Of a DNA stretch of 64,000 nucleotides, positions 27,651 through 35,028 are shown piece after piece. The first letter of the stretch is position 1. Every line of letters starts with the position of its first letter. Both the position numbers and the translations under genes were made by a program. The notes beneath the pieces were generated by a model that worked only from the letters and a program-made list of their open reading frames with translations, did no database searches and was not told where the DNA came from. The stretch covers positions 124,001 to 188,000 of the forward strand of contig CAWIVS010000010.1 of the NCBI GenBank assembly GCA_963839685.1. Reading direction: 5' to 3'. This DNA comes from CADEED01 sp963839685 (GTDB taxonomy: Bacteria; Pseudomonadota; Gammaproteobacteria; Steroidobacterales; Steroidobacteraceae).

Positions 27651-29051
27651 TTGAGTGCTGTAGATCCCGTCGCGGGGAGTCCCCGCGCGTTGCTTGCGCC
27701 TGTCCGTCATCCGCCGGGTCCCGTCGGCCTCCCCATCATCGGTTGTTTGCTCGAATTTCTGCGAAATCCCATGGCCGCGCTCGCGGCCGTCGCGCGCCGC
27801 TTCGATGGCATTTGCCGCGTCCCCATTCGCGGCAAGTATCTGTACGTGGTCTCGGATCCCGAAATGCTCAAGGAGATGCTGATCACGCATCGCCAGAAAT
27901 ACATGAAGAACATCCGCTACCGGCACATCCAGGCGCTGGTCGGTCAGGGGTTGTTGTTGAGCGAAGCGGCGGAATGGCGCCGCCAGCGCGTGATCACGCA
28001 GCCGGCGTTCAAGCCCGATGTGCTCGATGCGCAGGTCGGCTGGATGGGTGAGCTGACGGACCGCTTTCTCGACCGCTGGAAGCCTAACGCCGACAACGGC
28101 ACCATCATCGACGTCGAGCCCGAATTCAACCGGCTCGCGCAATTACTCTCCGGGCGTTACCTGCTGGGCGAGAACTTCGATGAGATCTCCGAGGAGTTCT
28201 GCACGGCCGCGGCAGCGGTCAAGCAACACTGGCCGCAGGCGCCGCGTAACCTGGTGAGCGCGTACCTGCCGCATTCGAAAAAGAAGCTGGCGCGATTCGA
28301 CGCCGCCCTCGTCGCGCTCGATGAATGCATTCGCGGGTTCATCGTGCGCCATCGGCGCACGAACTTCGAGAACTGCGGCGTGCTGTCGCGGATTTTCGCT
28401 GGCGGTCGTGCCGATGGTCCGGAATTCGACGATCAGTCGCTGCGCGACCAGATCGCCACGATGTTCTTCGCCGGCCATGAGACCTCGGCCACCTCGTTGT
28501 CGTGGATTCACTGGGCATTGTCGGGCCATGTCTCCATACGGGCGAAGCTGCAGCGGGAGATCCACACTGTGCTCCAGGGGCGAATTGCCAGTGCGTCAGA
28601 ACTGCACGAGCTCACCTACACGACGCAAGTCATCGAGGAATCACTGCGTCTGCACTCGCCAATTCATTCGATTTCGCGTGTCGCGCTGGTCGATAACACT
28701 GTCGGGGGCTATTTCATTCCGAAGGACGCCACGGTGTGCATTTCGATGTATGCGCTACATCGGCTGCCGCATCTGTGGCCCGAGCCGGAAGTCTTCGACC
28801 CTGCGCGATTCGAGCCGGAGCGTGTCGCCGCGCGGTCGCGCTTCGCATACCTGCCGTTCGCGGCCGGACATCGCAATTGCATCGGGGCAGGTCAGGCCAT
28901 GATCGAGCTCAAGCTCATCGTGGCGCGCATCGCGCAGCGCTACACGCTCGATGTTGCACCGGACCAGAAGATCGAGCCGGCGCCCGGCACCACCATGTAC
29001 CCGCGATATGGCATGAAGATGCGCGTGCAACACGCACGGAACCCCGCATGA
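27651..29051 (+). CDS. Cytochrome P450
   Basis: The 466-residue protein carries all P450 landmarks. A proline-rich start (RHPPGPVGLPIIG) is followed by the I-helix oxygen-binding motif FAGHETSATSLSW, the ExxR motif EESLRLHSP and the haem loop PFAAGHRNCIGAGQAM with axial Cys410. No clear N-terminal membrane anchor is seen, so it is probably soluble or peripheral and uses separate ferredoxin-type partners, none of which are in the window. The start is an unusual TTG at 27651, preceded by a GGGGG stretch; no better in-frame start exists. Its stop overlaps the next gene as ATGA, so oxidation and methylation of one small molecule is a reasonable guess. The substrate is unknown. Confidence 0.92.
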   Translation: MSAVDPVAGSPRALLAPVRHPPGPVGLPIIGCLLEFLRNPMAALAAVARRFDGICRVPIRGKYLYVVSDPEMLKEMLITHRQKYMKNIRYRHIQALVGQGLLLSEAAEWRRQRVITQPAFKPDVLDAQVGWMGELTDRFLDRWKPNADNGTIIDVEPEFNRLAQLLSGRYLLGENFDEISEEFCTAAAAVKQHWPQAPRNLVSAYLPHSKKKLARFDAALVALDECIRGFIVRHRRTNFENCGVLSRIFAGGRADGPEFDDQSLRDQIATMFFAGHETSATSLSWIHWALSGHVSIRAKLQREIHTVLQGRIASASELHELTYTTQVIEESLRLHSPIHSISRVALVDNTVGGYFIPKDATVCISMYALHRLPHLWPEPEVFDPARFEPERVAARSRFAYLPFAAGHRNCIGAGQAMIELKLIVARIAQRYTLDVAPDQKIEPAPGTTMYPRYGMKMRVQHARNPA

Positions 29052-29812
29052 ATACCCCCGTGTCACGCGGCGAGATGGCGCGCCGCTTCTACAACACCGC
29101 GGCTTCGACAGCGGACGACTTCTCGTTCATGAACTACGGGTTCGCGCCGCTCGCGGCGGATCTCAGCGCTGCTGACGAGCCCGAACGATATTGCCTGCAG
29201 CTCTACCGGCAACTGCTCGGCGACGCCGCTCTGGCCGGAGGGCAGGTCGTCGAAGTGAGCTGCGGGCGCGGGGGCGGCGCGGCGCATGTGGCCCAGGTGT
29301 ACCGGCCCGCGCAATACGTCGGCATCGACATCAGCGAGCAGAACGTCGCCATCGCCTCGCGCCGCTTCGCGGCCATGGCGAACCTGCGTTTCGAGCTCGG
29401 CAATGCCGAGAATCTGCCACTGGCTGACGAGAGCTGTGATGCACTCGTCAACGTCGAGGCGGCGCATTTGTACGACAATCCCGCGAAATTCTTCAGCGAA
29501 GCGAATCGCGTCCTGCGCAAGGGCGGCGGCTTCTATCACGCCGACCTGTGCTGGCAGGACAAGGACCCGATGCAACTCATCGCTGATGCGGGATTCACGA
29601 TCTCGTCCGTCGTTGATATCACCGCGAATGTGCTGCAGGCACTCACGCTCGACAGTGACCGGCGCGAGCAGATCGTGTCCAGATTTCCGGAACACCTTCA
29701 GGGTGACTTCCGTGACTGGTCGGGAGTGCGCGGGCATCGCGCCTACAACCGGCTCGAATCCCGCGAGTGGATCTACCGCATCATCCGGGCAGAACGCCGC
29801 GACGTGGGCTGA
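29048..29812 (+). CDS. SAM-dependent methyltransferase coupled to the P450
   Basis: The 254-residue protein has motif I VVEVSCGRGGGAAHVA, the acidic strand-2 end YVGIDISEQNV and ELGNAENLPLADESCDALVN, typical of Methyltransf_11 small-molecule methyltransferases. The opening RRFYNTAASTADDFSFMNYGFAPL resembles those acting on phthiotriol-like or lipid substrates, though a close match cannot be claimed. The ATG at 29048 overlaps the P450 stop by four bases. A strong hairpin at 29839 ends the transcript. Confidence 0.85.
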   Translation: MNTPVSRGEMARRFYNTAASTADDFSFMNYGFAPLAADLSAADEPERYCLQLYRQLLGDAALAGGQVVEVSCGRGGGAAHVAQVYRPAQYVGIDISEQNVAIASRRFAAMANLRFELGNAENLPLADESCDALVNVEAAHLYDNPAKFFSEANRVLRKGGGFYHADLCWQDKDPMQLIADAGFTISSVVDITANVLQALTLDSDRREQIVSRFPEHLQGDFRDWSGVRGHRAYNRLESREWIYRIIRAERRDVG

Positions 29813-29838
29813 GCGCCGCCTGGCCGCAGGCGAAAAAA

Positions 29839-29866
29839 AACGCCCGCCAGAGGCGGGCGTTTCTTT
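29839..29866. terminator. Bidirectional intrinsic terminator
   Basis: A perfect 10-bp stem (AACGCCCGCC / GGCGGGCGTT) with the loop AGA is followed by TTCTTTC on the + strand. It is preceded by an eight-base A-run that becomes a U-run in leftward transcripts. It lies between the rightward methyltransferase stop and the leftward PEP-CTERM gene stop, so it can serve both. Confidence 0.9.
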
Positions 29867-29882
29867 CGTTCTTGCGGGTCGT

Positions 29883-30431
29883 CTACTGACGGCGCTTACG
29901 GCGCAGCAGGCCGAGGCCGACCAGAGCCATGCCGAACATTCCGAGAGTCGCGGGCTCGGGAACCGACGTGACTCCAATGTGGCTGATCATCTGGATTTCG
30001 ACATTGCCACGATTGCGATCGAAGAGGTCCAGGTCGACCACTGCCCAGTTGGCGAATCGGTGTTGGAGAACAGGAAGGTGTCGAAGACGTCATCCGATCC
30101 CGAAAGCGTGACGTGGTTGCCCGTCTTGATGAGGAACACTGCCGGCGAGTACGCGCTCAGGTCGAAAGCGTACAGCGAGGAGTCGCCATCGACGCTCTGC
30201 CACGCGCCGTCCTCACCGTCGCCGCCGGCCGGCTTGACGTAGGAAAGCGTCGAGGCATCGACGCCCAGATAGCTCGCGATGAACTGCAACTCGCTGCTGT
30301 TGCCACTGTTGCCGAGCTGGCTCCAGGCCACCAGGGAGTCGGCGCCGCCAGTCAGCGGAAATCGGAATGGCTGAGGCGACAGAGCTGAGGCCGAGCAGGG
30401 TGATGGCAGCGAGGAAGCGTGTGATTTTCAT
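29883..30431 (-). CDS. PEP-CTERM sorted exported protein (two frame breaks)
   Basis: Read leftward from the ATG at 30431, there is a signal peptide (MKITRFLAAITLLGLSSVAS). After a break near 30355 the mature part reads AWSQLGNSGNSSELQFIA, ends VFLIKTGNHVTLSGSDD and is Ser/Gly-rich. After a break near 30048 it continues as AVVDLDLFDRNRGNVEIQ. The C-terminus is the sorting signal: VPEPATLGMFGMAL, then a hydrophobic span and RRKRRQ at the stop. Such proteins are handled by an exosortase and usually end in the matrix or on the cell surface, often beside polysaccharide loci. The joined length is about 183 residues. No exosortase gene is in the window. The function of the mature part is unknown. 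Confidence 0.85.
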
Positions 30432-30650
30432 TATTGTGGTGGCAATGCTGAATGAGCAGATGCAAACAGAGATGCAATTGGCGCGCCAAATTTGAAAGAC
30501 CCACGCAAGTACCTGATTTGGCAGGAATTCACCTGAGCTGGCCTTAATGTCAACCGGCCCACTGTAAAGACATCCGACACTGTTCAGGGGGCGACCCCCG
30601 GCGTATACCGGCATCATCATGTCGAGATGACCGGGTCAGAGGGAGGCATC

Positions 30651-30975
30651 GTGAAGCGATACGGCCAGGTTCTGCACGTGAGGCCAGAGCACCGCGACGA
30701 GTATGTGCGGCAGCATGCGGCGGTCTGGCCGGGGGTGCTGGAACAGATCCGGCGTTCGAAGATCCGCAACTATTCGATCTTCCTGCGCGACGGTGTGCTG
30801 TTCGCCTACTTCGAATACGTCGGCAGCGATTTCGCGGCGGACATGCGCGCGATGGCGGCGGATCCGGCAAACGCAGCGCTGGTGGGCGTTGATGGAACCC
30901 ATGCAAGAGAAATGGCCCAGCGCCTCCGCGGAGGAGTGGTGGACCAACATGACCGAAGTGTTCCACGTCGACTGA
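30651..30975 (+). CDS. DUF718-family sugar mutarotase (L-rhamnose/L-fucose type; one frame break near 30870)
   Basis: The start is the GTG at 30651 after a GGGAGG site. The protein reads KRYGQVLHVRPEHRDEYVRQH with the catalytic His region, then IRNYSIFLRDGVLFAYFEYVG. Near 30870 the frame changes and the natural end is QRWWALMEPMQ ... EEWWTNMTEVFHVD, stopping at 30975. The double WW pattern is diagnostic of RhaM-like enzymes, which interconvert alpha and beta anomers of the free deoxy sugar. Because a fucosidase gene follows six bases later, the natural substrate here is probably L-fucose. The frame break makes it look fused to the fucosidase, which is an artefact. Confidence 0.85.
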
Positions 30976-30980
30976 ACGCA

Positions 30981-32495
30981 ATGACGTTTCGAAATCTCGT
31001 GCTGCTGTGTGCAGTGATCGTGGCAGGTGTGGGTGGGCCGGCAGCCACGGCGCAGGTGAAACGTTACGAGGCGACCTGGAACTCCATCGATAGCCGGCCG
31101 ACACCCACCTGGTGGAGCGATGCCAAGTTCGGCATTTTCATTCACTGGGGCATCTACTCGGTTCCGGCGTACGCGCCGAAGGGTGAATACGCGGAGTGGT
31201 ACTGGGAGCGCATCGGCCGTCCCGGCAACCCCGATCCAGCGTCCAGCGATGCGCGCATCCGGCGCGAGACGCACGCCTTTCACGACCGTGTCTACGGCAA
31301 GGATTTCCAGTACCCGGACTTCGCGCCGAAGTTCACCGCGGAGATGTTCGATGCCGATCAATGGGCGGACATCTTTCAGCGCGCCGGGGCGAAGTACGTG
31401 GTGCTGGTGTCGAAGCACCACGACGGCTTCGCGCTCTGGCCTTCGCGTGAAGCGAATCGGAGCTGGGGTCGCAAGTGGAATGCGGTCGATGTCGGCCCGA
31501 AGCGGGACCTGGCGGGCGAACTCGTGGCCGCGGTACGGCGCAAGAATCTCGAGATGGGGTTCTATTTCTCGCTGTACGAGTGGTTCAACCCGCTGTGGCT
31601 CGCGGGTGACACCGACGCGTACGTCGAGCGGCACATGTTTCCGCAGTTCAAGGACCTGGTGACCCGCTACTCGCCTTCGGTCATCTTTTCCGACGGTGAA
31701 TGGGAGCTGCCCTCGGAGCAGTGGCGCGCGCCCGAGTTGTTAGCCTGGCTCTACAACGACAGTCCGGTGGCGCAGAAGGTGGTGGTCAACGATCGCTGGG
31801 GCAAGGAATCGCGTCACCGGCACGGTGGCTACTACACAACCGAGTACGGCGCAGGCCTGCCGGGCGCAAGTCACCCCTGGGAAGAGAACCGCGGCATCGG
31901 CCATTCCTACGGCTACAACCGCAACGAGGATCTCAACGACTACTCGTCGGGGAAAAAGCTTCTCCTGACGCTGATCGATACGGTGAGTCGGGGCGGAAAC
32001 CTGTTGCTCAACGTGGGTCCAACCGCCGACGGACGGATTCCCGTGGAGATGCAGGATCGGCTGGCGTATCTCGGCCAATGGCTGGCACACAACGGCGAGG
32101 CCATCTACGGCACGCGCGTCTTCCGTGACGGCGCCCAGTGGACGGCGGGACGCAAGCAGGAGGTGGATACCTCGACCAACTACCGCGCGAAATACGACGT
32201 CGAGGCGCTCACGCTGACTCCTGCGCCGGGTGACGCGCGCAAGGAAGTCCTCTTTACCCGGAAGGACGATACGGTCTACGCCATCCTGCCGCTCTATCCG
32301 CAGACCGGGCTCACGTTGCGTAACCTGCGACTGGCGAAGGGCGCGCGTATCAGCCTGCTGGGTTCGCACCACACCAATGTTGCGTGGCGGCAAAGTGGCG
32401 AAGATCTCGTCATCTCCACCCCCTCGATCAACGACGGTGAATTACCATTCGCCGGGCCACGCATCTTCAGGATAGAAGGCGTCATCAAGCCGTAG
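30981..32495 (+). CDS. Secreted GH29 alpha-L-fucosidase
   Basis: The start is the ATG at 30981, giving 504 residues with a signal peptide (LCAVIVAGVGGPAATAQ). The GH29 landmarks are WWSDAKFGIFIHWGIYSVP, YVVLVSKHHDGFALWPS, and VIFSDGEWE, whose Asp238 is the expected nucleophile. The region DTVSRGGNLLLNVGPTADG closes the catalytic domain, and a small C-terminal beta domain follows. It releases L-fucose from glycans in the periplasm or outside the cell. Paired with the mutarotase, it forms a small fucose-release unit. No transporter or fucose catabolic genes are adjacent. Confidence 0.93.
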   Translation: MTFRNLVLLCAVIVAGVGGPAATAQVKRYEATWNSIDSRPTPTWWSDAKFGIFIHWGIYSVPAYAPKGEYAEWYWERIGRPGNPDPASSDARIRRETHAFHDRVYGKDFQYPDFAPKFTAEMFDADQWADIFQRAGAKYVVLVSKHHDGFALWPSREANRSWGRKWNAVDVGPKRDLAGELVAAVRRKNLEMGFYFSLYEWFNPLWLAGDTDAYVERHMFPQFKDLVTRYSPSVIFSDGEWELPSEQWRAPELLAWLYNDSPVAQKVVVNDRWGKESRHRHGGYYTTEYGAGLPGASHPWEENRGIGHSYGYNRNEDLNDYSSGKKLLLTLIDTVSRGGNLLLNVGPTADGRIPVEMQDRLAYLGQWLAHNGEAIYGTRVFRDGAQWTAGRKQEVDTSTNYRAKYDVEALTLTPAPGDARKEVLFTRKDDTVYAILPLYPQTGLTLRNLRLAKGARISLLGSHHTNVAWRQSGEDLVISTPSINDGELPFAGPRIFRIEGVIKP

Positions 32496-32609
32496 GCGGC
32501 CTCGGATCTGATAGACGACATCTATCAAGGTCATCCAAACAACCGAATTCAACACATGCGAGGGGCGGCGTAGCGTCGTCCACATCCTTCCATTCGAGGA
32601 GATCGCACC

Positions 32610-34856
32610 ATGTCAGCTCAACTCAAAGAAGCCAAATGTCCGCTCCCTCACGCGGCCGGCGGCACCTCGAATCGCGACTGGTGGCCGAACCAGCTCAGGC
32701 TCGATCTCCTCCACCAGCATTCTTCCAAGTCCAACCCGATGCGGCAGGACTTCGACTACGCCAGGGAATTCAAGAGTCTCGACTACAAGGCGCTGAAGAA
32801 GGACCTCGCAAAGCTGATGACCGATTCGCAGGACTGGTGGCCGGCGGACTTCGGTCATTACGGTCCATTGTTCATACGCATGGCGTGGCATAGCGCGGGC
32901 ACGTATCGCACCGGTGACGGTCGCGGGGGTGGCGGACGGGGCCAGCAACGTTTCGCGCCACTCAACAGCTGGCCGGACAACGTCAGCCTCGACAAGGCGC
33001 GCCGCCTGCTCTGGCCGATCAAGCAGAAATACGGCCGCAAGATTTCCTGGGCGGACTTGATGATCCTCACTGGCAACGTAGCGCTGGAAACCATGGGCTT
33101 CAAGACTTTTGGTTTCGGTGGCGGGCGCGAGGACGTGTGGGAGCCGGACCAGGACGTGTACTGGGGCAGGGAAACCAAGTGGCTGGAGGGCGACCTGCGA
33201 TATGCCGTGGGATCACCCGGGGTGGAGAAGCGTGGCGGTGTGGTTTCCTCGGACGACAACTCGCAGGTTCCGCACACGCGCAATCTGGAGAACCCGCTGG
33301 CCGCGGTGCAGATGGGCCTCATTTACGTGAATCCGGAAGGCCCGGATGGCAAACCGGATCCGCTCGCCGCGGCGAAGGACATCCGCGAGACTTTCGCGCG
33401 CATGGCGATGGATGACGAAGAAACCGTCGCGCTGATCGCCGGCGGTCACAGTTTCGGCAAGACCCACGGTGCGGGCGCGGCGACCAACGTGGGCGTCGAT
33501 CCGGAAGCGGCCGATCTCGAAGCGCAGGGCTGCGGCTGGATCAGCAAGTTCAATACGGGCAAGGGCGCCGACGCCATCACCAGCGGTCTGGAAGTGACCT
33601 GGACCCGCACGCCGACGAAGTTCAGCAACGACTTCTTCAAGCATCTGTTCGGCTTCGAATGGGAGCTCTCGAAGAGCCCGGCGGGTGCGCAGCAGTGGAT
33701 TGCCAAGGGTGCGGGCGCGACGATTCCGCACGCACACGATCCGTCAAAGAAGCTCGTGCCGACGATGCTGACTACCGATCTGTCGCTGCGTTTCGATCCG
33801 GCGTACGAGAAGATTTCGCGGCGCTTCCTCGCCAACCCGGATCAGCTTGCCGACGCTTTCGCGCGCGCCTGGTTCAAGCTCACGCACCGGGACATGGGTC
33901 CGCGTGCGCGTTACCTCGGTCCCGAGGTGCCAAAAGAAGAGTTGATCTGGCAGGACCCGATTCCGAAGTCCAGTCACAAACTGATTGGCGACAAGGAAAT
34001 CGCGGCGCTCAAGAAGATTCTCGCGTCGACACTGTCGGTGGCCGAGCTGGTTTCGACCGCCTGGGCCTCGGCCTCCACTTTCCGCGGCTCCGACAAGCGC
34101 GGCGGCGCGAACGGTGCACGCATCCGTCTCGCCCCGCAGAAAGACTGGGATGTGAACCAGCCGGCGAAATTGGCGAAGGTACTCGCGACGCTCGAGGGCA
34201 TCCAGGCGGCGTTCAACAACAAGGCCAAAGGTGGCCGCAAGGTTTCGCTGGCCGACCTGATCGTGCTCGGCGGGTGCGCCGGCATCGAAGCGGCTGCGAA
34301 CAAGGCGGGCTTCAAGGTGAAGGTGGGTTTCTCGCCGGGCCGCATGGATGCCACGCAGGCGCAGACCGACACGGATTCCTTTGCCGCACTCGAACCAGTG
34401 GCCGACGGGTTCCGGAACTACCAGCAGGCCCGCTTCGCGGTGCCCTCGGAGGTGCTGCTCATCGACCGCGCACAGTTGCTGACACTCACGGCGCCCGAGA
34501 TGACGGTGCTGGTGGGCGGGCTGCGCGTGCTGGGTGCGAATGTCGCAGCGTCGAAGCATGGCGTGTTCACCCGAAAGCCGGGGACGCTGACCAACGACTT
34601 CTTCGTCAACTTGCTGGACATGAAGACCGAGTGGAAAGCGACATCGGAGGCCAGGGACGTGTACGAAGGCCGCGATCGCAGGACGGGTGCGGTCAAGTGG
34701 ACCGGCACCCGTGTCGACCTGGTGTTCGGTTCGAACTCGCAGCTGCGGGCGCTGGCCGAGGTTTACGGCAGCTCGGATGCGAAAAAGAAGTTCGTCGAGG
34801 ACTTCCTTGGCGCCTGGGTCAAGGTCATGAACCTGGATCGCTTCGACCTGGCCTGA
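32610..34856 (+). CDS. katG: Catalase-peroxidase KatG
   Basis: The intact 748-residue enzyme removes hydrogen peroxide and also works as a peroxidase. The active site is complete: Arg90, Trp93 and His94 in RMAWHSAGTYR on the distal side, and proximal His280 in GGHSFGKTHGAG. The Met-Tyr-Trp adduct needed for catalase activity can form from Trp93, Tyr239 (GLIYVNPEG) and Met265 (FARMAM). The second, non-haem domain is present (residues about 430-748). An AGGAG ribosome site precedes the ATG. The gene stands alone, with no oxyR or furA neighbour. It may be a cytoplasmic form, since no signal peptide is seen. Confidence 0.97.
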   Translation: MSAQLKEAKCPLPHAAGGTSNRDWWPNQLRLDLLHQHSSKSNPMRQDFDYAREFKSLDYKALKKDLAKLMTDSQDWWPADFGHYGPLFIRMAWHSAGTYRTGDGRGGGGRGQQRFAPLNSWPDNVSLDKARRLLWPIKQKYGRKISWADLMILTGNVALETMGFKTFGFGGGREDVWEPDQDVYWGRETKWLEGDLRYAVGSPGVEKRGGVVSSDDNSQVPHTRNLENPLAAVQMGLIYVNPEGPDGKPDPLAAAKDIRETFARMAMDDEETVALIAGGHSFGKTHGAGAATNVGVDPEAADLEAQGCGWISKFNTGKGADAITSGLEVTWTRTPTKFSNDFFKHLFGFEWELSKSPAGAQQWIAKGAGATIPHAHDPSKKLVPTMLTTDLSLRFDPAYEKISRRFLANPDQLADAFARAWFKLTHRDMGPRARYLGPEVPKEELIWQDPIPKSSHKLIGDKEIAALKKILASTLSVAELVSTAWASASTFRGSDKRGGANGARIRLAPQKDWDVNQPAKLAKVLATLEGIQAAFNNKAKGGRKVSLADLIVLGGCAGIEAAANKAGFKVKVGFSPGRMDATQAQTDTDSFAALEPVADGFRNYQQARFAVPSEVLLIDRAQLLTLTAPEMTVLVGGLRVLGANVAASKHGVFTRKPGTLTNDFFVNLLDMKTEWKATSEARDVYEGRDRRTGAVKWTGTRVDLVFGSNSQLRALAEVYGSSDAKKKFVEDFLGAWVKVMNLDRFDLA

Positions 34857-35028
34857 TGCCGAAATAGCTGCTGCATTCGGGTGTAGACGGGTGGCAGGAC
34901 GCTGCCCGCCTTCCCGCCAGCAATCGGCGTCGCCACGGCGCCGACGCCGATACCTTTCACCCCCGCAATTCTCGTAGAGTCCGGCAGGGCTCTGCTGCAG
35001 TGCGATCCGGGATCGGGAAGCAACAAGA
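34857..35028. promoter_or_regulatory. Intergenic region between katG and hybrid kinase
   Basis: The 172-base gap separates two rightward genes. No strong terminator hairpin with a T-run and no clear promoter boxes were identified. It presumably holds the promoter of the kinase gene. Confidence 0.3.

Noticed and set aside
12150..31000. Phase variation as cause of the frame breaks
   Set aside because: The breaks are not at long homopolymers or short tandem repeats, and they affect housekeeping-type genes too; indel errors explain them better.
30627..32495. Apparent fusion of mutarotase and fucosidase
   Set aside because: The mutarotase C-terminus with its WW motifs and stop at 30975 is found in the neighbouring frame, and the fucosidase has its own ATG and signal peptide; the fusion comes from an indel near 30870.
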